From: Streptomyces cyaneochromogenes
Lineage (GTDB): Bacteria; Actinomycetota; Actinomycetes; Streptomycetales; Streptomycetaceae
Length of the DNA: 64,000 nt
NCBI RefSeq assembly: GCF_003963535.1
Contig: NZ_CP034539.1
Coordinates: forward strand, 6,200,001 to 6,264,000
Reading direction: 5' to 3'
Below, in pieces: positions 38,428-46,153 of this stretch. The notes beneath the pieces were generated by a model. The model did no database searches and was not told the DNA's origin. It was given only the letters and a program-made list of their open reading frames with translations. The translations under genes and the position numbers were made by a program. Each line of letters opens with the position of its first letter. The first letter of the stretch is position 1.

Positions 38428-40376
38428 TGGCCACCGTCACCGCTTCCGCCCCGCAGGCCACCCTGCCCGGCTTCCTCAAACGCCCGGTCGTCCGCAAGCT
38501 TGTGCTCCTGGCGCTGGTCGCCGCGATCCTCGTCCCGCTGGCCAACGCCCGCTGGGCGAGCGGCACCTGGCCGGACGCGCTCACCGTCGACGTCTCCGGA
38601 CCGCTCACCGACACCAGCACCTGGATCATCGACAACCGCGACAGCCACCCGCTGTTCCTCTACTTCTTCGGGCACATCAGCAACGCGGTCGTGCTCTGCG
38701 TACGCGCCGTGTACCTGGTGCTGCTCGCGGCCGGATGGGCCGGCGTCACCGCCGCCGCGTCCCTGATCGCCTGGCGTGTCGCGGGCCGGCGACTGGCCGC
38801 CGGTACGGCCGCCGCGTTCCTGGCGTGCGGGTTCCTCGGCATGTGGATCCCGACCATGCAGACCCTCGCGCTGATGGTCGTGGCGGTCCTCGCCTCGGTC
38901 GTCGTGGGCGTGCTGCTGGGCCTCGCCGCCGGGCTGTCCGACCGTATGGACCGGATACTGCGGCCCGTCCTGGACACCATGCAGGTGCTCCCGGCCTTCG
39001 CCTACCTGCTCCCCGTCGTCCTGGTCTTCGGCATCGGCGTCCCCGCCGCCGTCCTGGCCACGGTCGTCTACGCGGCCCCGCCGATGGCCCGCCTCACCGC
39101 CCTCGGCCTGCGCGGCGCCGACAAGGAGGTGCTGGAGGCCGTCGAGTCGCTCGGCACCACCGCGCGCCAGCGCCTGCTGACCGCCCGCATCCCGCTGGCC
39201 CGCAGGGAACTCCTCCTCGGCCTCAACCAGACGATCATGATGGCGCTGTCCATGGCGGTCATCGCGTCGGTCATCGGCGCGGGCGGCCTCGGTGACCGCG
39301 TCTACCAGGCGCTGGCCACGGTCGACGTCGGCGCGGCCCTCGCGGCCGGCATCCCGATCGTGCTGCTCGCCGTCGTCCTGGACCGGGTGACCGGCGCCGC
39401 GGGCGAACGCCTCGGCGAGGAGCCCCGGCCGAACGGCCGGGCGCGCTGGCTCTACGCCCTGATCGCCACCGTGGCCATCGCCGTCGCCGCGCGTCTCGCG
39501 GGCCGCCTCGACTGGCCCGACGCCTGGACCCTGAACATCGCCGAGCCGGTCAACCGCGCCGTCGACTGGATGACCAACCACCTCTACTCCGGCGTTCCCG
39601 TCGTCGGCGGCACCGCCGACTGGGCCGGCCATTTCACCACCTGGGTCCTGGACCCGGTGCGCGACGGCCTGCAGTGGCTGCCCTGGTGGTCGGTCCTGCT
39701 GATCGTCGCCACCCTCGCCTGGCTGATCGGCACCTGGCGCACGGCCCTGACCGCCGTCCTCGCCATGGCCGCGATCGGCGTACTGGGCGTGTGGAACCCC
39801 TCGCTCGACACGCTCTCGCAGGTCCTGGCGGCCGTGGCCGTCACCCTGGTCCTGGGCTTCGCGATCGGCATCGCCGCGGCCCGCAGCGACCGCGTCGAAC
39901 GCCTGCTGCGCCCCGTCCTGGACGTCTTCCAGACGATGCCGCAGTTCGTGTACCTGATCCCGGTGGTCGCCCTGTTCGGCGTGGGCCGCGCCCCCGCGGT
40001 CGCCGCGGCCGTCGTCTACGCGCTGCCCGCCGTCGTCCGCATCACCACCCAGGGCCTGCGCCAGGTCGACCCGGCCGCCCTGGAGTCGGCCCGCTCGCTC
40101 GGCGCGACCCCCGCCCAGCAGCTGCGCCAGGTCCAGCTCCCGCTGGCCCGCCCGGCGCTGCTGCTCGCCGTCAACCAGGGCGTGGTCCTGGTCCTCGCCG
40201 TCGTCATCATCGGCGGCCTGGTCGGCGGCGGCGCGCTCGGCTACGACGTCGTCTTCGGCCTCGCGCAGGGCGACCTGGCGACCGGTCTGGTGGCCGGCGC
40301 GGCGATCGTCTGCCTGGGCCTGATGCTGGACCGGGTGACGCAGCCGACGGAACGCCGCGCGAAGAAGGGAGCGTGA
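38427..40376 (+). CDS. Betaine ABC transporter permease with two fused ProW-like domains
   Basis: The 649-residue protein contains two complete permease units. Each has its own binding-protein-dependent transport domain and EAA-like loop: ESLGTTARQRLLTARIPLA (first half) and RSLGATPAQQLRQVQLPLA (second half). Most OpuAB/ProW permeases are single-domain and dimerise; here the dimer appears fused in one chain, with about a dozen membrane helices. The two halves share clear similarity in other stretches, such as VLDTMQVLPAFAYLLPV against VLDVFQTMPQFVYLIPV. The ATG overlaps the ATPase stop (TGATG) after AAGGAGGTG. Confidence 0.92.
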   Translation: MATVTASAPQATLPGFLKRPVVRKLVLLALVAAILVPLANARWASGTWPDALTVDVSGPLTDTSTWIIDNRDSHPLFLYFFGHISNAVVLCVRAVYLVLLAAGWAGVTAAASLIAWRVAGRRLAAGTAAAFLACGFLGMWIPTMQTLALMVVAVLASVVVGVLLGLAAGLSDRMDRILRPVLDTMQVLPAFAYLLPVVLVFGIGVPAAVLATVVYAAPPMARLTALGLRGADKEVLEAVESLGTTARQRLLTARIPLARRELLLGLNQTIMMALSMAVIASVIGAGGLGDRVYQALATVDVGAALAAGIPIVLLAVVLDRVTGAAGERLGEEPRPNGRARWLYALIATVAIAVAARLAGRLDWPDAWTLNIAEPVNRAVDWMTNHLYSGVPVVGGTADWAGHFTTWVLDPVRDGLQWLPWWSVLLIVATLAWLIGTWRTALTAVLAMAAIGVLGVWNPSLDTLSQVLAAVAVTLVLGFAIGIAAARSDRVERLLRPVLDVFQTMPQFVYLIPVVALFGVGRAPAVAAAVVYALPAVVRITTQGLRQVDPAALESARSLGATPAQQLRQVQLPLARPALLLAVNQGVVLVLAVVIIGGLVGGGALGYDVVFGLAQGDLATGLVAGAAIVCLGLMLDRVTQPTERRAKKGA

Positions 40377-40377
40377 C

Positions 40378-41340
40378 ATGCGAACGCGTATCCGCACCAC
40401 CGCGCTGATCGCCGGCGTGTCCTCGCTGGCCCTGCTCACCGGCTGTGGCGCCGCCGACATGACCAAGCAGTCCTCGCCGTTCGCGAACGCCGAGGGCGCC
40501 AAGACCGTGACCCTGTCCGTGCAGTCCTGGGTCGGCGCGCAGGCCAACGTCGCCGTCACCCAGTACCTGCTGGAGAAGGAGCTCGGCTACCGCGTCGACA
40601 CCGTCCAGATCGACGAGGTGCCCGCCTGGGACGCGCTCAGCCAGGGCCGGGTCGACGCGCTCCTGGAGGACTGGGGGCACCCGGAGGAGGAGCAGCGGTA
40701 CGTCAAGGACAAGAAGACGATCGTGCCCGGCGGCGACCTCGGGGTCACCGGGCACATCGGCTGGTACGTCCCGACGTACTTCGCCAAGGAGCACCCGGAC
40801 GTCACCGACTGGAAGAACCTCGACAAGTACGCCGACCAGATGCGCACCGCGGAGAGCGGTGCCAAGGGCCAGCTGATGGACGGCTCGCCCTCCTACGTCA
40901 CCAACGACAAGGCGCTGGTGGCGAACCTGGACCTGGACTACCAGGTGGTGTTCGCCGGTTCGGAGGCCGCGCAGATCACCCAGATCAAGCAGTTCGCCAA
41001 GGAGAAGAAGCCCTTCCTGACGTACTGGTACGAGCCGCAGTGGCTGTTCAAGAAGGTCCCGATGACCGAGGTGAAGCTGCCGGCGTACAAGGAGGGCTGC
41101 GACGCGGACCCGGAGAAGGTCGCCTGCGCCTATCCGCACACCCCGCTGCAGAAGTACCTCAACGCCGACTTCGCGAAGGACGGCGGCGAGGCGGCGGCCC
41201 TGCTGAAGAACTTCAAGTGGACGACCGAGGACCAGAACGAGGTCTCCCTGATGATCGCCGAGCAGAAGCTGTCGCCCGAGGAAGCGGCGAAGAAGTGGGT
41301 GGACAGCCACGAGTCCACGTGGAAGGCGTGGCTGTCCTGA
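40378..41340 (+). CDS. Glycine betaine ABC transporter substrate-binding lipoprotein
   Basis: The 320-residue protein starts with a lipoprotein signal (SSLALLTGCGAAD) for lipidation at Cys. It has the OpuAC fold with ligand-site motifs typical for quaternary amines: VQSWVGAQANVAV, WDALSQGRVDALLEDWGH, GHIGWYVPTYFA and LTYWYEPQWLF. Aromatic residues in these strings would form the cation box for the trimethylammonium group. The ATG lies one base after the permease stop. Choline, betaine or ectoine-like ligands cannot be told apart from sequence alone. Confidence 0.93.
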   Translation: MRTRIRTTALIAGVSSLALLTGCGAADMTKQSSPFANAEGAKTVTLSVQSWVGAQANVAVTQYLLEKELGYRVDTVQIDEVPAWDALSQGRVDALLEDWGHPEEEQRYVKDKKTIVPGGDLGVTGHIGWYVPTYFAKEHPDVTDWKNLDKYADQMRTAESGAKGQLMDGSPSYVTNDKALVANLDLDYQVVFAGSEAAQITQIKQFAKEKKPFLTYWYEPQWLFKKVPMTEVKLPAYKEGCDADPEKVACAYPHTPLQKYLNADFAKDGGEAAALLKNFKWTTEDQNEVSLMIAEQKLSPEEAAKKWVDSHESTWKAWLS

Positions 41341-41346
41341 CCTCAT

Positions 41347-41361
41347 GACGGCGTGGCCGTC
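41347..41361 (+). terminator. Short hairpin after the betaine operon
   Basis: GACGGC (41347-41352) pairs with GCCGTC (41356-41361) around GTG, 7 bp after the last gene and between it and the convergent operon. It is short and lacks a T-run, so the call is tentative. Confidence 0.4.
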
Positions 41362-41368
41362 CCGACGG

Positions 41369-42124
41369 TCACCTCGCGAGGCCGGCCGCGATGTCCCTCA
41401 GCGCCTGAGCGGCGCCGCGCTGGAGCTGCGGCCCGAACGTGATCCGGGTGGCCCCGAGTTCACCGAGTTCGGTGGGCGAGGGGCCTCCCGCGACCGTGCC
41501 GTGCACATTGATCGGCCCCTGGATCCCGGACCGCAGCAGCGGCAGTACGTCGGTGGGGGCGCCGATCGGGTACACGCAGTCGGCGCCGGCGGCGACGTAC
41601 AACGCGGCCCGCTCGATGGCCCGTTCGGCGGCCTGCTTGGGGTCGTGCTCGCCCCGGACGAAGGTGTCGATACGGGCGTTGACGAAGAGCCGGTCGGCGG
41701 CGGCGTGCCGTACCCGGGCGAGCCAGTCGGCGTGTGCGCGCGGGTCCTTGAGGACCCCGCCCTCGGAGTCCTCCAGGTTGCACCCCACGGCGCCGGTCTC
41801 CAGCAGCCGCTCCACGAGCTCCTCGGGCGCGATCCCGTACCCGCTCTCGATGTCCGCCGACACCGGCACGTCGACGGCCCGTACGATCCGGGCGACCGCC
41901 GCGAACATCTCGTCGGCCGGGGTCTGCCCGTCCTCGTACCCGAGGCAGGCGGCGACCCCCGCGCTGGGCGTGGCCAGCGCCGGGAACCCGGCCCCGACGA
42001 AGACGCGGGCGCTTGCGGCGTCCCACGGGCCGGGCAGGACGAGCGGGTCGTCGGGGGAGCGGCGCCGGTGGAGTGCGCGTAAGGCGTCGACCTTGCTGCC
42101 GGCCCGGGTCACGATGTCGGTCAC
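41369..42124 (-). CDS. Isocitrate lyase/PEP mutase family protein
   Basis: The 251-residue protein is an ICL/PEPM-superfamily enzyme with a TIM-barrel pattern: LVLPGPWDAASARVF, SADIESGYG (metal site), GCNLEDSEGG and FVNARIDTF. The superfamily includes phosphonopyruvate hydrolases, methylisocitrate lyases and oxaloacetate decarboxylases. The short length and the ADIESGYG motif fit small PEP-mutase-like members of unknown substrate. It is last in a three-gene operon, overlapping the AhpD-like gene as ATGA. Confidence 0.85.
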   Translation of the reverse strand: MTDIVTRAGSKVDALRALHRRRSPDDPLVLPGPWDAASARVFVGAGFPALATPSAGVAACLGYEDGQTPADEMFAAVARIVRAVDVPVSADIESGYGIAPEELVERLLETGAVGCNLEDSEGGVLKDPRAHADWLARVRHAAADRLFVNARIDTFVRGEHDPKQAAERAIERAALYVAAGADCVYPIGAPTDVLPLLRSGIQGPINVHGTVAGGPSPTELGELGATRITFGPQLQRGAAQALRDIAAGLAR

Positions 42125-42567
42125 GGTGTGTGTCCCCCTGGTGGAATGCGGCGGCTGACCATCATCCGGTTCCAGTGGTTGATGGCGACGATCAGCCCGA
42201 TCAGATGGGCGAGTCGGGGCGCGTCGAAGTGCGCGGCGGCACGGTCGTACACCTCGTCGGGCACGAAACCGTCCGTGAGCAGGGTGACGGCCTCCGTCAG
42301 CGCGAGCGCCGCCCGTTCCCGCTCGTCGAAGACGTCCCCGACCTCCTCCCAGGCGGCCAGGAGACCGAGCTGCTCCTCGCGCACGCCGTGCTCGCGGGCG
42401 AGGGCGAGGTGCATGTCCAGGCAGAACGCGCAGCGGTTGAGCTGCGAGGCCCGGATCACCACGAGTTCCGCGAGGGCCGGGTCGCCGAGGCCCTTCTTGG
42501 CGGTCGCGCTGAGCGTGGACATGGCCTGTCCGACCGCCGGGTCGAGCAGCCGGGTGCGGACCGTCAC
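42121..42567 (-). CDS. Carboxymuconolactone decarboxylase/AhpD-like protein (second copy)
   Basis: The 148-residue protein has the AhpD-like core VIRASQLNRCAFCLDMHLALA with the CxxC redox pair and downstream His. Such proteins act as alkylhydroperoxidase-type disulfide reductases or decarboxylases. GTG 42567 is preferred over the longer frame because it overlaps the preceding stop as GTGA. It shares TDGFVPDEVY and NxWNR stretches with the gene upstream, so it is a tandem duplicate. Confidence 0.85.
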   Translation of the reverse strand: MTVRTRLLDPAVGQAMSTLSATAKKGLGDPALAELVVIRASQLNRCAFCLDMHLALAREHGVREEQLGLLAAWEEVGDVFDERERAALALTEAVTLLTDGFVPDEVYDRAAAHFDAPRLAHLIGLIVAINHWNRMMVSRRIPPGGHTP

Positions 42568-43070
42568 CCGTGCTGCCCCGGCTGGTAGTGCCCCGGTGTC
42601 ATACGGCAGGTCACGCCGAACCGGTTCCACGCGTTGATCACCGTGATCGCCGCGATGAGCTGCGCCAGCTCGGCCTCCTCGAAGTGCTTGGCGGCCTTCG
42701 CGTACACCTCGTCGGGCACGAAGCCGTCCGTCAGTACGGTCATGGCCTCCGTCAGCTCGATCGCCGCGAGCTCCTTCGGGGTGTAGAAGTGCGCGGACTC
42801 CTCCCAGGCGCTGAGCTGCACGATCCGTTCGACGCTCTCGCCCGCCGCGAGCGCGTCCTTGGTGTGCATGTCGAGGCAGAACGCGCAGTGGTTGAGCTGC
42901 GAGGCGCGGATCTTCACCAGCTCCCCGAGCCTGGGGTCGATCCCCTTCCGGGCGGCCGCGTCGAGCCGGATCATCGCCTTGTAGACCTCGGGGACGTGCT
43001 GGGCCCAGTTGAGGCGGGCGGGGTGTTCGGGGGCGTACTCCACCGCGGTGGTGGTCTCTGTCGTCGTCAT
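42564..43070 (-). CDS. Carboxymuconolactone decarboxylase/AhpD-like protein (first copy)
   Basis: The 168-residue protein has KIRASQLNHCAFCLDMHTKDA with the CxxC motif of AhpD-type peroxidase partners. Its length and the VYKAMIRLDAAARKG start are typical of the family. It begins the operon and diverges by 47 bp from a MocR/PdxR-type regulator, which may control it. The substrate or oxidant is unknown. Confidence 0.88.
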   Translation of the reverse strand: MTTTETTTAVEYAPEHPARLNWAQHVPEVYKAMIRLDAAARKGIDPRLGELVKIRASQLNHCAFCLDMHTKDALAAGESVERIVQLSAWEESAHFYTPKELAAIELTEAMTVLTDGFVPDEVYAKAAKHFEEAELAQLIAAITVINAWNRFGVTCRMTPGHYQPGQHG

Positions 43071-43117
43071 GATCTCGACCCTAGAAGCGAAGCAGCCCAG
43101 GAGTATGGTCCACTTTC

Positions 43118-44611
43118 ATGCCAAAACCTTGGGCCACTCTGGGCATCGACCTGCACCTGGAACCGGCGGGTCCGGGCCTGCGCCGAGGCCTGACCGACGC
43201 CCTGCGCGACGCGGTCCGCACCGGCCGCCTCGCTCCGGGCACCCGGCTGCCGTCCTCCCGCTCCCTCGCCGCCGACCTCGGCATCGCCCGCAACACGGTC
43301 GCCGAGGCCTACGCCGACCTCGTCGCCGAGGGCTGGCTCACGGCCCGCCAGGGGTCCGGCACCCGGGTGGCCGAGCGGGCGGTGACCTCGCCGCCCGGCG
43401 ACGGCACGGGGTTCCCACCGGCCGACGACGACACGGCGTTCGCGCCGGCCGGTGCCCGCCTGATGCTCCCACCGGCCGGCGCCCCCGCCCCACCCTCACT
43501 CCGCCCCCTGGCCTCGCCCCGCCCGCAACGCCCCCGCCCCGCCTACGACTTGCTCCCGGGCTCCCCGGACCTCGCCTCCTTCCCCCGCGCGGAGTGGCTC
43601 AAGGCGGCCCGCCGCGCCCTCCTCGCCGCCCCGCACGAGGCCCTCGGCTACGGCGACCCGCGCGGCCGCGCCGAACTGCGCGCAGCCCTCGCCGTATACC
43701 TCTCCCGCGCGCGGGGCGTACGCGCCGACCCCGAGCGCATCGTGGTGTGCGCGGGATTCGGGCACGGACTGCACCTGCTCGGCAGGGTGCTGCGGGCGCG
43801 CGGGGCGCGGACGGCGGCGGTGGAGTCGTACGGTCTGCCGCCGCACTGGAGACAACTGACGGCGGCGGGCCTGGCCACGGCCCCCCTCCCGTTCGACGAA
43901 CTCGGCACGGACCCGGGGGAGTTGACGGACCAGTCGGCACTCCTGCTCACCCCCGCCCACCAGTTCCCCATGGGCGTGCCCCTGCACCGCGACCGCCGGC
44001 CGACGGTGGTGGACTGGGCGCGCCGCACCGGCGGCCTGGTCCTGGAGGACGACTACGACGGCGAGTTCCGCTACGACCGCCAGCCCGTGGGCGCGCTCCA
44101 GGGCCTGGACCCTGACCACGTCGTCTACCTGGGCACCGCCAGCAAGTCCCTCGCCCCCGGCCTGCGGCTCGCCTGGATGGTGCTGCCGCCGGCGCTGGTG
44201 GAGGAGGTGACGGCGGCGAAGGGCCACGTGGACACCTGCGGTGCGCTGGACCAGCTGACCCTGGCCCAGTTCCTCACGTCCGGCGCCTACGACCGCCACG
44301 TCCGCGCCGCCCGCCTGCGCTACCGCCGCCGACGGGACGCCCTGGTCCGGGCCCTGGCCGCCCACGCCCCGCACCTCCACGTCACCGGCATCGCGGCCGG
44401 CCTGCACGTCCTGCTGCGCCTGCCGCCCGGCACGGAACAGTCGGTGGTCCGGGCGGCCACCTGGCAGGGCCTCGCCCTCCACGGCCTGGCCTCCTTCCGT
44501 CACGCGTCCGCCACGGTGGAACCGACGGACGCGCTGGTGGTGGGGTACGGGACGCCGCCGGATCACGCGTGGGCGGGGGCGCTGGAGGCGTTGTGCCGGG
44601 TGCTGCCCTGA
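43118..44611 (+). CDS. MocR/PdxR-family transcriptional regulator
   Basis: The 497-residue protein fuses an N-terminal GntR winged helix (about 20-85: LPSSRSLAADLGIARNTVAEAYADLV) to a fold-type I aminotransferase-like domain (about 115-497). The PLP lysine lies in LGTASKSLAPGLRLAWM, with the NxxxP-like TPAHQFPMG and DDYDGEFRYDR motifs before it. MocR proteins use PLP or its adducts as effector rather than for catalysis. The 47-bp gap to the divergent AhpD-like operon suggests it regulates that operon. The effector here is unknown. Confidence 0.92.
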   Translation: MPKPWATLGIDLHLEPAGPGLRRGLTDALRDAVRTGRLAPGTRLPSSRSLAADLGIARNTVAEAYADLVAEGWLTARQGSGTRVAERAVTSPPGDGTGFPPADDDTAFAPAGARLMLPPAGAPAPPSLRPLASPRPQRPRPAYDLLPGSPDLASFPRAEWLKAARRALLAAPHEALGYGDPRGRAELRAALAVYLSRARGVRADPERIVVCAGFGHGLHLLGRVLRARGARTAAVESYGLPPHWRQLTAAGLATAPLPFDELGTDPGELTDQSALLLTPAHQFPMGVPLHRDRRPTVVDWARRTGGLVLEDDYDGEFRYDRQPVGALQGLDPDHVVYLGTASKSLAPGLRLAWMVLPPALVEEVTAAKGHVDTCGALDQLTLAQFLTSGAYDRHVRAARLRYRRRRDALVRALAAHAPHLHVTGIAAGLHVLLRLPPGTEQSVVRAATWQGLALHGLASFRHASATVEPTDALVVGYGTPPDHAWAGALEALCRVLP

Positions 44612-44645
44612 GCCGCCGGCCCGGGCGGGTGATCCCCGGCCCTCC

Positions 44646-46019
44646 TCAGGCAGACCCCCCGCCGTCCGAGCCGCCGGCGCCCATCAGGGCGCCCGCGATG
44701 CCGACGACCGTGCCCACCCGCCCCAAAACCTCCCAGACCCGCTTGTTCCAGTCGGTCTGGGCGGCCTGCGGCCGGGAGGCCGTAAGCAGGCCGGAGAGCT
44801 GGTTGGTCAGCTCGCCGTCCGGGTCGAGGGCGGCCAGCCGCTTCAGATCGCCCTGGGCCTGCGCGGTGCTGCCGGCCATCGCGGAAGCCATGCCATGCAC
44901 CCACAGGGACAGCATGTCCTGCGGCTCCTTCTCCAGCGCCACCGAGGAGTCCTCCACCGCCGCGGCCCAGCGCTCATGGCGCAGATGCACGGCCCCGCGC
45001 ACCGATCGCGCCCGGGGTTCGTCGGGATTCCGTCGCAGCACGGCCTGCGCGTCCCGCAGCGCCGCTGTCTCCTCGTCCGCGATCAGCAGCAGCAGGGAGC
45101 GCAGGTCGAGGGCGTCCACGCGCCACGGCTGGGCCGCCACCACGGCGTCGAGCAGCCGCCGGGAATCGTCCCAGGCCTCCAGGTGGTAGTGGCACACGGC
45201 CCGCAGATAGCGGATATCGGCGCAGGTGGAGGGACGGCAGAGCAGCAGACCGTCGTGCAGCAGGCCGAGGGCCGTGTGCGGGTCGGACCTGACCTCGGGG
45301 ACGGCCCGGGCCCAGGCGACCCTGGAGCTCTTGGGCGAGGCCCGCACCGCACGGTCCAGAACCCGGCGGGCCTTCTGGTCCTCCTCGCGCAGGGCATGGA
45401 CGAACCCCTGGCCCATCAGCGACACCGCGCATCTCGGGTCCAGCCGCACCGCCAGGGCCGAACTGTCCAGGGCCGGGTCCGTCCGGCCTGCCATGGCGAG
45501 CAGCACGGCCTGCTGGGACAGGGCCGTGTTGTGCTCGGGGAACCGGGTGAGCACGATCTCCGTCTCCCGCAGCGCCTCCTCGTCGCGGTCCAGGGACGAC
45601 AACTGTGCCGCTCGGGCCAGCCGCAGATCGGCGTCGAACGGCCGGCGACGGACGGCTTCCGAGAGCAGGGCGACCGCCTCCTCGAACTGCCCGTGCTCCC
45701 CCTGGAGTTCGGACAGCAGGAGGTACGTCAGCGGCTCGTCCGGCGCCCGCCGCTGCGCGTACTCGGCCTCGTCCCACGCCGCCCCGAGGTCTCCCGCATC
45801 CAGTTGGGCCAGGCCTCGCATCGCGCGGGCGGCGGGCAGCTCGGGAGCCCGCCGAGCCGCCTCGAACGCCAGCTCAGCGGCGGCGGCCGGGTTCTCCATG
45901 TCCCACAGAGTGTGCGCCCGCACCACCAGCATCTCGGCCGACAGCGCACCGACCGGACCCCTGGCCGCCGCGAGCGCGGCCGAAACCCTGCCCTGTCGTC
46001 GTAATTCCTCGGCTTTCAT
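44646..46019 (-). CDS. TPR-repeat protein
   Basis: The 457-residue protein consists almost wholly of tetratricopeptide-like helical hairpins (for example LSAEMLVVRAHTLWDMENPA, DADLRLARAAQLSSLDRDEE, HNTALSQQAVLLAMAGRTDP). It ends with a short hydrophobic VVGIAGALMGAGG segment and a Gly/Ser tail. TPR arrays serve as protein-binding scaffolds; the C-terminal segment could associate with membrane. ATG 46019 has a GGGGGAA ribosome-binding site; GTG 46022 is an alternative. It diverges from the LAL regulator, so the two may be functionally linked. Confidence 0.75.
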   Translation of the reverse strand: MKAEELRRQGRVSAALAAARGPVGALSAEMLVVRAHTLWDMENPAAAAELAFEAARRAPELPAARAMRGLAQLDAGDLGAAWDEAEYAQRRAPDEPLTYLLLSELQGEHGQFEEAVALLSEAVRRRPFDADLRLARAAQLSSLDRDEEALRETEIVLTRFPEHNTALSQQAVLLAMAGRTDPALDSSALAVRLDPRCAVSLMGQGFVHALREEDQKARRVLDRAVRASPKSSRVAWARAVPEVRSDPHTALGLLHDGLLLCRPSTCADIRYLRAVCHYHLEAWDDSRRLLDAVVAAQPWRVDALDLRSLLLLIADEETAALRDAQAVLRRNPDEPRARSVRGAVHLRHERWAAAVEDSSVALEKEPQDMLSLWVHGMASAMAGSTAQAQGDLKRLAALDPDGELTNQLSGLLTASRPQAAQTDWNKRVWEVLGRVGTVVGIAGALMGAGGSDGGGSA

Positions 46020-46153
46020 CACATTCCCCCGTCAGCGACCTGGATGCTGGACTCGAGCCAAAGTACGGACACGGCCCCCGGCACACCTCCGGGAACTCCT
46101 CAGGGAAGTCCCCAGGGTGTGCCGCGGGCCGTGAACTCGGGGGAGGGGCCGCC

